Origin: Brumimicrobium aurantiacum
GTDB lineage: Bacteria > Bacteroidota > Bacteroidia > Flavobacteriales_D > Crocinitomicaceae
Length of the DNA: 64,000 nt
Direction of reading: 5' to 3'
Assembly (NCBI RefSeq): GCF_003402975.1
Contig: NZ_QURB01000009.1
Location: 62,001 to 126,000 of the forward strand
Notes under the pieces: generated by a model
Seen by the model: only the letters and a program-made list of their open reading frames with translations
What the model was told of the DNA's origin: nothing
Database searches by the model: none
Position numbers and translations under genes: made by a program
Shown here: positions 27,201 to 34,278 of the stretch, in pieces
Position numbering within the stretch: the first letter of the stretch is position 1
Layout: every line of letters begins with the position of its first letter

Positions 27201-29625
27201 TATCACAAATGTAACGATGGGTACGATTGATAATACAACGGGTGCTGAAACCAATAATTATGGAGATTATACAGCACAGTCAACAAGTGCAGCAGCGAGT
27301 TCAACTTTGCCTATAGATATTACCTTAGAAACGGGTTATACTTATAACTTATGGGCATGGGTTGACTGGAATGGTGATTTAGACTTTGATGATGCAAATG
27401 AAGAATATTATTTAGGAGAATCTACAAGTGCAGATCCAACTACTTTTAATGCTTCAATTGTTATTCCATTAGGAGCAACATTAGGAAGTTATACAATTAG
27501 AATTGGTGGAGCAGATTCTGGTTTAGGTTCAACATCTCCATCAGATCCATGTTACACAGGTAGTTATGCTTCTTTTGAAGATTATACTTTGATTGTTACT
27601 GCCCCACCTTCATGTCTAGCTCCAACTCAACTTGGCGCTACAAACCTTACAGCTACATCTGCTGATTTAACATGGTTAGAGAATGGAACAGCTACTGCTT
27701 GGAATATCGAATACGATGTTACTGGTTATACGCAAGGGAATGGTAATACTCAAGGAGCTTCAAATAACCCATATAATTTAACAGGGTTAGCTGCGAATAC
27801 AACTTATGATTTTTATGTTCAAGCTGATTGTGGTGGTGGAGATGAAAGCGCGTGGGTTGGACCATTTACGTTTACAACAGAATGTGATATCTATACACCA
27901 AACTATTTAAGTGATTTCTCAACATACTTGCCAGATTGTTGGAGTGAAGCAGGTTCTGGTAATACTTCAACAGGTCCTCAAACACTAGGTACCTCTTTAT
28001 GGTCTCAATCAGGAACATCTGCTAGAATTAACTTATATACAGATGATAGAGAAGATTGGTTGTTGACTCCTGAATTTGATCTTTCTGCAGGTGGTTACGA
28101 AATTCTTTTATCAACTCATGCGGTAGACTATGGAGCTTCAATATTTACTGATATGGGATCAGATGATAGTGTACAGGTTTTAATTTCAACGGATAATGGA
28201 TCTACATGGAGTGATATTTACTCTTTCAATGTGAATAATCAACCTACTTTAACAAGTAGTGTTGTTGCTATTGATTTATCTTCTTACACTGGATCATCTA
28301 ATCTTTTTGCAATTCGTGGAACAGATGGTGTGTCGAATGACTTAGAGGATTATTACTTCTATGTTGACCAATTTGAAATCAGAACAATTCCACCATGTGT
28401 TGACCCAACTGCTTTAAGTGCATCAAATATTACAGGTACTTCTGCTGATTTAGCTTGGACAGAAAATGGTACAGCAACAGATTGGAATATTGAGTATGGA
28501 CCAACTGGATTTACACCTGGTTCTGGAACAACAATTTCAGCTGTTACATCTAATCCTTATACACTAACAGGTTTATTATCATGTTCTGATTATGACTTCT
28601 ATGTTGAATCAGATTGTGGATTTGGAAATACAAGTGCTATGGTTGGACCGTTTGCGTTTTCAACTGCTAATGTAGCTGCAACAGGTACAGATGTTCAGGT
28701 GGCATGTGAAACATTCGATTGGATTGATGGAAACACATACACATCTTCAAACAACACAGCAACGCATACAATTGTTGGAGGATCAGTTAGTGGTTGTGAT
28801 TCTATTGTAACCCTTGATTTAACAATCAATAATGCGACAACAGGTACAGATGTTCAAGTAGCATGTGAAACTTTCGATTGGATTGATGGTAATACATACA
28901 CATCTTCAAACAACACAGCAACACATACAATTGTTGGTGGTGCTGCGAATGGATGTGATTCAATTGTAACGCTTGATTTAACAATCAATAATGCAACAAC
29001 AGGAACTGATGTTCAAGTAGCATGTGAGACATTCGATTGGATTGATGGTAACACATACACATCTTCAAATAACACTGCGACATATACACTAGTTGGTGGT
29101 GCAGCAAATGGATGTGATTCTATTGTAACGCTTGATTTAACAATTAATACTGTTGATGCTTCAGTAACACAAACGAACGGAATTAACCTTTCAGCGAATA
29201 CATCAGGAGCAACATACCAATGGATTGATTGTGATAATAACAATGCTCCAATTTCTGGAGAAACAAGTCAAGACTTCACTGCAACTGTAAACGGAAACTA
29301 TGCAGTTATCGTAACAGAAAATGGTTGTTCTGATACTTCTAGTTGTTATTTAGTTGATAATGTTGGATTGTCTGACTTCGATCAAGAATTAGGAATTAGT
29401 TTGTATCCAAACCCTACAAAAGGTGAGGTTAATATCCTTATTGAGAATATGGAACAAGCGAGTCTTGAAATGGAGGTTGTTGATGCAACTGGTCGTAAAT
29501 TAACGACAACAACAGTTTACAATAAATCAGTGGTTGTTGATTTATCAAAATACGAAAGAGGTGTTTACATTATTCGTTTAACTGACGGAGAACATGAAAG
29601 CATCCACCGTGTTGTGAAAAACTAA
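24223..29625 (+). CDS. Giant modular secreted protein with T9SS sorting domain
   Basis: 1800 residues. A signal peptide (to about residue 27, SSYGQ) is followed by a beta-sandwich domain, then two nearly identical copies of FN3 plus a choice-of-anchor-J/MAM-like jelly roll (each about 274 residues), another FN3, a lamin-tail-like domain (GIELFVGTDIADLSEY ... NGDDAIELFHNG), a GEVED domain (WVDWNGDLDFDDANEEYY ... FEDYTLIV), FN3, a third jelly roll, FN3, three 53-residue repeats with Cys pairs, an Ig-like segment and a type A T9SS sorting domain (SLYPNPTKG ... GVYIIRL ... VVKN). It is expected on the cell surface, probably in adhesion or polymer binding; no catalytic domain was found. The internal copies are recent duplications. 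A terminator follows. Confidence 0.93.
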   Translation: MKKKFKSLVPYGIAMLFAATFSTSSYGQFGCGNGVVITDGYTQAGITTPGNGGVEDWNTDPTGTSVSSSYWQDDVYLFEYTAGTTIESISMEINSYNSWTGIGIFDDCSGTTFSNELDASASTVTGTQNVSAVISAGNTVYIAVGQYGAPNDLDFDVVDFSVTSITCPDPTSVVSSNIVQTGFDIDWTENGTATLWNIEVGASGFTPGTGNEVFADNGNTTQTSNVTGLNAVTTYDVYVQADCGSGDVSNWVGPLTITTLCPATQSIPYLEEYSSYLPNCWSETNGILGSSSSYTATSSTWGNDGFLNNGSSGAARLNIYGTSTDEWLISPTFDLGTSSNYELKFDVGLTDFSGSGTDNMGADDTLAVVISTDNGATWSKANILKLYEQGTEPSNSGETVIIDLSTYSGLVKFGFYGSSSVSNTDYNVYIDDFEVRTPPSCPEPTALTSSNVTDTSVDIDWTENGTASLWNIEVGASGFTPGTGNEVFADNGNTTQTSNVTGLNAVTAYDVYVQADCGSGDVSNWVGPLTITTLCPATQSIPYLEEYSSYLPNCWSETNGILGSSSSYTATSSTWGNDGFLNNGSSGAARLNIYGTSTDEWLISPTFDLGTSSNYELKFDVGLTDFSGSGTDNMGADDTLAVVISTDNGATWSKANILKLYEQGTEPSNSGETVIIDLSTYSGLVKFGFYGSSSVSNTDYNVYIDDFEVRTQPSCPAPLNLALTDISSTTAEFSWTTGGAAQSEIVVVPAGDPLPTGGPTSTVPSSPSTVTGLTANTNYDVYVRDVCSMASPLIISAVYDLPLSGGTPKGIELFVGTDIADLSEYGVSSANNGGGTSGGAEFTFPAVSVTAGTYIYVSSESTNFQTYFGFAPDYTDGSMSVNGDDAIELFHNGTVIDVFGDVDTDGSGQAWEYTDGWALRNSNTVVNNGTFNDANWSFSGPNAVDGCSSNSSCSSSLAVGSFTATANVSPWEGPLAIYTGLCTPAPTSVDGIGITNVTMGTIDNTTGAETNNYGDYTAQSTSAAASSTLPIDITLETGYTYNLWAWVDWNGDLDFDDANEEYYLGESTSADPTTFNASIVIPLGATLGSYTIRIGGADSGLGSTSPSDPCYTGSYASFEDYTLIVTAPPSCLAPTQLGATNLTATSADLTWLENGTATAWNIEYDVTGYTQGNGNTQGASNNPYNLTGLAANTTYDFYVQADCGGGDESAWVGPFTFTTECDIYTPNYLSDFSTYLPDCWSEAGSGNTSTGPQTLGTSLWSQSGTSARINLYTDDREDWLLTPEFDLSAGGYEILLSTHAVDYGASIFTDMGSDDSVQVLISTDNGSTWSDIYSFNVNNQPTLTSSVVAIDLSSYTGSSNLFAIRGTDGVSNDLEDYYFYVDQFEIRTIPPCVDPTALSASNITGTSADLAWTENGTATDWNIEYGPTGFTPGSGTTISAVTSNPYTLTGLLSCSDYDFYVESDCGFGNTSAMVGPFAFSTANVAATGTDVQVACETFDWIDGNTYTSSNNTATHTIVGGSVSGCDSIVTLDLTINNATTGTDVQVACETFDWIDGNTYTSSNNTATHTIVGGAANGCDSIVTLDLTINNATTGTDVQVACETFDWIDGNTYTSSNNTATYTLVGGAANGCDSIVTLDLTINTVDASVTQTNGINLSANTSGATYQWIDCDNNNAPISGETSQDFTATVNGNYAVIVTENGCSDTSSCYLVDNVGLSDFDQELGISLYPNPTKGEVNILIENMEQASLEMEVVDATGRKLTTTTVYNKSVVVDLSKYERGVYIIRLTDGEHESIHRVVKN
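24772..25549 (+). repeat. Internal tandem duplication, copy 1
   Basis: This 778-base segment (FN3 plus jelly-roll coding) recurs with a constant offset of 822 bases at 25594-26371. Only a handful of substitutions are visible (for example AACTTTA versus ATCTTTG, ACAACT versus ACAGCT, one in ACAGATTAT). The copies are far more alike than the third homologous unit at about 27600-28390. Confidence 0.9.
25594..26371 (+). repeat. Internal tandem duplication, copy 2
   Basis: Second copy of the 778-base segment. Identity ends at a single mismatch in the domain-joining linker (CCACCATC versus CAACCATC) and is lost after TCTTGTCCTG. The reading frame is kept because the period, 822, is a multiple of three. 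Confidence 0.9.
28681..29157 (+). repeat. Three 159-bp tandem repeats
   Basis: Units start at 28681, 28840 and 28999, each coding for 53 residues that begin TGTDVQVACETFDWIDGNTY and end SIVTLDLTINNAT. Each unit has two Cys residues. Synonymous differences between units exceed amino-acid differences, so selection has kept the protein sequence. Confidence 0.9.
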
Positions 29626-29645
29626 ACATTGAAAAGCTAATTTAT

Positions 29646-29680
29646 AAGACCGGCTTCCATTAGGAAGTCGGTCTTTTTTT
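29646..29680 (+). terminator. Rho-independent terminator after the giant gene
   Basis: AAGACCGGCTTCC (29646-29658) pairs with GGAAGTCGGTCTT (29663-29675) around an ATTA loop, followed by T residues to 29680. Confidence 0.9.
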
Positions 29681-29781
29681 ATGTAATTCAATTTATTTCC
29701 AGAGTATTTTTTGAATTTTTATCAGCAGAAATCCAATTTTGATTTATATTTATAAAAATCAATTACTATATCTTTTATTAT

Positions 29782-31449
29782 TTGCTTCCTAAAAAAACAA
29801 TACTAGCCATCTTGATGCTTTTAATGCTCAACCTCAACTTGTCATTCTCTCAAAATGATTCAATAGCTAATGTGACTTTTGAAGAGAAATTAGACATCAT
29901 TATGTTGTTAACTGAAACCTTTCAATATTCTGCTGCAATGAAAGAGTTGAAAGCAATTGAGGAGTTAAATCCAGAGGTTATTACTGAGTCCATAGAAAAC
30001 GAAGTTGCTTATCGGTTGATGCTTTCACGTGTTTATAGATTATCAGCACAACCTAAAGATGCTATTCACCAACTAAAAATTTTACCTGAAATAAAAGATA
30101 ATCTTAATTTGAAATTAAAGGTTGACTTTAGAAGAGCTGCATTATACGCAGAAAGTCCAGGTTTGGATTTTGATCTAAGAGCTAAAAAGGCGCTTCCAAT
30201 AATCAATAATGGAATTACGCTTGCAGAAAAAATTGGAGACAAGAATATGATTGCCTCCTTCTATAATTTAAAAGGTTCTTTCCTTTATGCTCATTGTCTG
30301 ACCAAGAATAAAGACTGTTTGGATACTTTGCAAAATGTTAAACCTTATTACCTTAAATCCTTGGATCTATTTCTAGATATAGGGGATACTTTAAATTACC
30401 ATAATGTTTTGAATGGATATTTTCATTTAGCCATAGATGAAAAATCAAAGGAGGTGGATTCTATTTTTGAACTCGTAAATTATTATACGCGTCATTCTAA
30501 TTACTTTCCAAACCTAATAACTTCAAGAAATTTACTTGGACATTATTATATGTTAATTAAGCAAGATAGCCTTGCGTATTATCAACAAAAAGTTCTGGAA
30601 AAGGAGACCTTGGTTAAGGAGAAAACTCAAAATTCCGATAATATTATACAGAAACTAAAACTTTTGTACGAATTTGATTCATTAAAAGCTAATATAGATT
30701 TAAATCGAGGTATTATTGAGCAGAAGGATTTAGCTATTATTGAGAGCAATAAACGGATAAAACAAAACATTATTTTTAGTCTATTGCTTGGAACATTGTC
30801 CGTTATATTAATCATTAGTTTGATTCGTCAAAAAAGATTGGTGATTTTTACAAATAAAGTTAATAAAGAACTAAATAAAGCCAATAATAATTACGAATTG
30901 CTTTTAAAAGAAAGTAACCATAGGATTAAGAATAATCTTCAAATGATCATGTCAATAATAGAATTAGATAAAAATGAATTGCCATCTGATGAGAATAAAG
31001 TTTTAGAAAATATATCTTCAAAAATAACAACCATTGCCTCTCTCCATAAATTATTGGATTTTAAAGAGCATAACCAAAAAGTTGATTTGAGAACTTACTT
31101 CAATGAAATCTTAAATTACTTTGAAAATTTCACAAAGAAAAAATTGAAGTTTAGCACTAATTTTTCAGACATAAAAATCAAAAGCGAAAAGATTATTTAT
31201 TTTGGACTTGTACTTAATGAGATTATTTCAAATACTATTCAACATAGGGGAGTAGAAGGGAAGATAGAAATCGCAGTCGTAAAAGAAGATGAACTCTACG
31301 TTTTTACTTATCGTGATTATTCAAGTTTTGGGAAATTTGAGAAGAACAACGGAATTATTTTAATTGAAGATTTAATAAAGAGATTTGAAGGTTTCAACTA
31401 TTCATTTAATGGTGAAATCGGAGAATATAAATTCTACTTTTATGATTAA
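29782..31449 (+). CDS. Membrane sensor histidine kinase, HisKA_2 type with TPR-like sensor region
   Basis: 555 residues from TTG 29782, the only start that precedes the signal peptide (MLPKKTILAILMLLMLNLNL, cleavage near FSQ). The periplasmic part (about 25-340) is helical and TPR-like. A membrane helix lies at about 333-350, followed by a coiled coil, the HisKA_2 dimerisation box ESNHRIKNNLQMI (His380), and a short HATPase domain with NEIISNTIQHR. The G-box is poor (NNGIILIEDLI), as in other members of this group. It pairs with the LytTR regulator downstream (8-base overlap), a frequent two-component arrangement in Bacteroidota. The signal is unknown. Confidence 0.88.
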   Translation: MLPKKTILAILMLLMLNLNLSFSQNDSIANVTFEEKLDIIMLLTETFQYSAAMKELKAIEELNPEVITESIENEVAYRLMLSRVYRLSAQPKDAIHQLKILPEIKDNLNLKLKVDFRRAALYAESPGLDFDLRAKKALPIINNGITLAEKIGDKNMIASFYNLKGSFLYAHCLTKNKDCLDTLQNVKPYYLKSLDLFLDIGDTLNYHNVLNGYFHLAIDEKSKEVDSIFELVNYYTRHSNYFPNLITSRNLLGHYYMLIKQDSLAYYQQKVLEKETLVKEKTQNSDNIIQKLKLLYEFDSLKANIDLNRGIIEQKDLAIIESNKRIKQNIIFSLLLGTLSVILIISLIRQKRLVIFTNKVNKELNKANNNYELLLKESNHRIKNNLQMIMSIIELDKNELPSDENKVLENISSKITTIASLHKLLDFKEHNQKVDLRTYFNEILNYFENFTKKKLKFSTNFSDIKIKSEKIIYFGLVLNEIISNTIQHRGVEGKIEIAVVKEDELYVFTYRDYSSFGKFEKNNGIILIEDLIKRFEGFNYSFNGEIGEYKFYFYD

Positions 31450-32101
31450 AAGAGCGGTTATTGTAGAAGACGAATTTTTCGTAGCCAATCATCTTAAAAA
31501 GATTTTGGTGAAGAACGATTTTGAAGTGGTGGCAATGTATCACGATGCGGAGTCTGTACTATCTAATTTAAATTCTTTGAAAGATGTTATTTTTATTTTA
31601 GATATTCAGTTGTCTTCTGAGTTAGATGGGGTGGGTATCGCGAAGGAACTCAATAAACGAAGTATTCCTTTTGTGTTTATTACTGCTAATACTGAAAGTA
31701 ATACATTTAATGAAGCCATTACAACCAATCCTGTTTCTTACATTTCTAAGCCTTTTAAAGAGTTTGATGTTATTGCCGGAATCAGTCTTGCATTCAATAA
31801 ATTAAATAATAAAATACTTATTGATTCTGGAAGCGAACGTTTTTATCTTGATCCTGAGGAAGTTTATTATTTTAAATCAGATAATGTATATGTCGAAGTT
31901 TATTTGAAAAATAAAACTTACACCCTCAGAAAGCAATTGAAAGATATAGAGCATAGGTTTGGCCAAATTTTTACCAGAAGCCATAAATCCTATTTAGTGA
32001 ATAAAACAAAAATTACAAGAATCAAAAGCTCAACAGTTTACATTGGAGATTATGAAGTCCCTTTATCTAGAACCTACAAACATGTTTTTGAGGAGTTCTA
32101 A
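31442..32101 (+). CDS. LytTR-family response regulator
   Basis: 219 residues from ATG 31442 (MIKRAVIVEDEFF), which overlaps the kinase stop by 8 bases; a longer frame to 31385 lies inside the kinase gene and is not used. The receiver domain has the acidic pair VEDE, phospho-acceptor Asp54 in FILDIQL, Thr in FITANTE and Lys in YISKPFK. The LytTR DNA-binding domain (about 120-219) has YYFKSDNVYVEVYLKNKTY, RSHKSYLVNKTKI and VPLSRTYKHVF. It should bind promoter repeats after phosphorylation by the upstream kinase. Targets are not evident in the window. Confidence 0.92.
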   Translation: MIKRAVIVEDEFFVANHLKKILVKNDFEVVAMYHDAESVLSNLNSLKDVIFILDIQLSSELDGVGIAKELNKRSIPFVFITANTESNTFNEAITTNPVSYISKPFKEFDVIAGISLAFNKLNNKILIDSGSERFYLDPEEVYYFKSDNVYVEVYLKNKTYTLRKQLKDIEHRFGQIFTRSHKSYLVNKTKITRIKSSTVYIGDYEVPLSRTYKHVFEEF

Positions 32102-32207
32102 ATAATCGATTAAAGTGTAGTTAATCTAGATGAATTAGCTTTTTTTGTCGTTCACAACAAAATATGGTATTTCACAACATTATTTTTTTTCTTGTTTAAT
32201 GTGTGTA

Positions 32208-32215
32208 TATATTTG
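32208..32215 (+). promoter_or_regulatory. TAnnTTTG element of possible small RNA
   Basis: TATATTTG is a perfect match to the Bacteroidota -7 consensus. No good -33 TTTG was found at the ideal distance; a TTG lies 13 bases upstream. Transcription would start near 32221. Confidence 0.45.
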
Positions 32216-32220
32216 AAGTG

Positions 32221-32367
32221 TAGTTAAGAAAGAAACATACTTTATAATATTACCTAACACCGGTGTAGCGATGCACAATATCAGTAAAGAGCTGTGAAAA
32301 TAAGTACGATCAAACTTTGAGCTTTGTAGAATCTTTACAATAAGGAGGCACCCGCCTCCTTTTTTTA
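32221..32367 (+). ncRNA. Candidate small RNA
   Basis: About 147 bases between a perfect TAnnTTTG element and a strong terminator, with no plausible open frame. It includes CACCGGTGTAGCGATGCACA and a possible AGCT-centred pairing (AAAGAGCT near 32285 with TTTGAGCTTTG near 32325). No RNA family was recognised. It may instead be the leader of the barrel gene at 32533, ended by an attenuator. Confidence 0.4.
32343..32367 (+). terminator. Rho-independent terminator
   Basis: AGGAGGC (32343-32349), loop ACCC, GCCTCCT (32354-32360), then seven T residues. It is 240 bases after the LytTR gene and 165 bases before the next gene. Confidence 0.85.
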
Positions 32368-32532
32368 TTTCTAATTTAATTGCTCCAAAGTTTCTTCTGA
32401 ATCTCCATTGTTAGGTTTCAAATTTTGATTTAATTAAAAATACCACAATAACTACCGTCATTTAAGGTTTTAAAATTAAATTTGCTGTATTCAGATTGAG
32501 TATTATTAATTCAATGAAAATCAATTTTTTTA

Positions 32533-34278
32533 GTGAAGTATCTTATTTTAATTATCGCTTTTACATTTGCTTCTATTACAGTAGCTCAAAAAGAGTTTTT
32601 CTTCAAAGAAATGGACTCTATTGAAATACAATATCGTTCAAGTGGTAGTCACCTTGATTCAATTGATGCTGCTTTTATCGATCATAAGGTCTTGAGGCCT
32701 GCTGCAGGATTTGGTCAATTATACGAGTCTAATCTTGCAGAAAACTTAATGACGAATTCAGCAGGTTTAGCATATTTAGGTTCAGATAAATTGGTAACTC
32801 CAAAATTTACAGGACTGCCTTATTTGGGATTTCAATATGCATTCGGATCTTCATTAACTCAGGATATGAATCTTGTATTTCATCAATTTTTTAGTCCACA
32901 ATCTCACTTGAATTTTCGCTATAATCGTCGAACGAGTAATGGGTTTTTAAGAAATAGTGATTACACTTTAAATGATCTTAACCTTAAATTCTATCATTCT
33001 AAAAAGCGCTTTACAACTAATTTTGAAATGTATTATGGCGCTTATGAACTTGGTCAGAATGGAGGAATAACAACCGACACAATGCTAGAAGAGTTTGAAA
33101 TTGATTTTACGCCAGTTCGCAATGAAAATGCACGTTCAAAAGTTAGAAAGTTGGACCTTCAAATGGACAATTACTTTCGTATGATTGGAGATTCTCTAAT
33201 TCATTCAGGATTTAAAACTAGACACCAATTTACAATTGACGGTAGGGTATATCAAGAACAATTAATAGACTTCACCTACATTGATACTTTTTTTATTGAT
33301 ACGAATGGAACAACTAGGGATCAATATCAAACAGCAAAACTCTCTAATGGAGCTGGTGTTTATTTTGTCTCTCCTAGTTTTAAGTTTGATGCAACATTAA
33401 ATCATCGTTATTGGAGAAATCAAAACCTCGGAAAAAATAGAGATACCAATGAAATATTCCTTCATTCGAACTTAGCGACAACTTTAGGCCAAAAACTTTC
33501 CTTGAAAAATGAGTTTTACTTTAATCTTATTGGTGCAACTGGTGAAATCAAGAACAATGCAAGTTTAAAGTATCAAATACTTAAAAACCTAAGGTTGAAT
33601 GGAAAGTTGAATTTTGAAAATTTGTATCCTGATCCTTACCAACGTTTTCATACTGCAAACTACTATCAATGGGAAATTGATGATTTAGAAATGCAACAGA
33701 AACTTCAAATTGGTGGTAGTTTGAAATATGGAGATACCAATTTTGTTGAAGCCTCCGTATTAATGACAAATGTGAGCAATGGACGCTATTTTATCAATAA
33801 TGAATGGCGTCAAGATACCTTAGATTTGATTTCTGTGGGGCAGTTTCAATTGAAAGGAGCTTTTAAGCTTGGGCAATGGTCATTCTATCCTAAGGCAATA
33901 TTTAGATTTAACTCTTCAAACTTTAATTTCCAACCAACATTTTCAACGCTAAATAGAATTAGCTATCAAACAAAGCTGTTTAAAGATCAAAAATTAGGAA
34001 TAGCGCTTGGTGTGGATTTAGGGTATGAAACGGGATATAATTATATGAACTATAACGGTGTTTTAGGAATAATGGAAATACCTACAACAATTGCTTCAAA
34101 TACCGATTTATTACAATTAAATGCTTTTATGGCACTGTCGATTGATGAATTTAGATTCTTTGTTAAAGGAGAAAATATTTCTTCTTTTATCAATGATCCA
34201 ACAACGAGAATTGATGAGCTTTATCCCATCATGCCTTTTATTATTCGATTAGGAATCACTTGGGACTTCTTCAATTAA
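32533..34278 (+). CDS. Putative outer-membrane beta-barrel (porin-like) protein
   Basis: 581 residues from GTG 32533 (signal peptide MKYLILIIAFTFASITVAQ). The mature protein is made of alternating aromatic and polar strands (SHLNFRYNRRTSNGFL, LNLKFYHSKKRFTTNFEMYYG, QLNAFMALSIDEFRFFVKG) and ends in an aromatic residue pair (GITWDFFN), as expected for a barrel of 14 or more strands. It resembles the 'putative porin' family of Bacteroidota. It is a single gene whose last 30 bases overlap the convergent RND transporter gene. Substrate unknown. Confidence 0.8.
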   Translation: MKYLILIIAFTFASITVAQKEFFFKEMDSIEIQYRSSGSHLDSIDAAFIDHKVLRPAAGFGQLYESNLAENLMTNSAGLAYLGSDKLVTPKFTGLPYLGFQYAFGSSLTQDMNLVFHQFFSPQSHLNFRYNRRTSNGFLRNSDYTLNDLNLKFYHSKKRFTTNFEMYYGAYELGQNGGITTDTMLEEFEIDFTPVRNENARSKVRKLDLQMDNYFRMIGDSLIHSGFKTRHQFTIDGRVYQEQLIDFTYIDTFFIDTNGTTRDQYQTAKLSNGAGVYFVSPSFKFDATLNHRYWRNQNLGKNRDTNEIFLHSNLATTLGQKLSLKNEFYFNLIGATGEIKNNASLKYQILKNLRLNGKLNFENLYPDPYQRFHTANYYQWEIDDLEMQQKLQIGGSLKYGDTNFVEASVLMTNVSNGRYFINNEWRQDTLDLISVGQFQLKGAFKLGQWSFYPKAIFRFNSSNFNFQPTFSTLNRISYQTKLFKDQKLGIALGVDLGYETGYNYMNYNGVLGIMEIPTTIASNTDLLQLNAFMALSIDEFRFFVKGENISSFINDPTTRIDELYPIMPFIIRLGITWDFFN

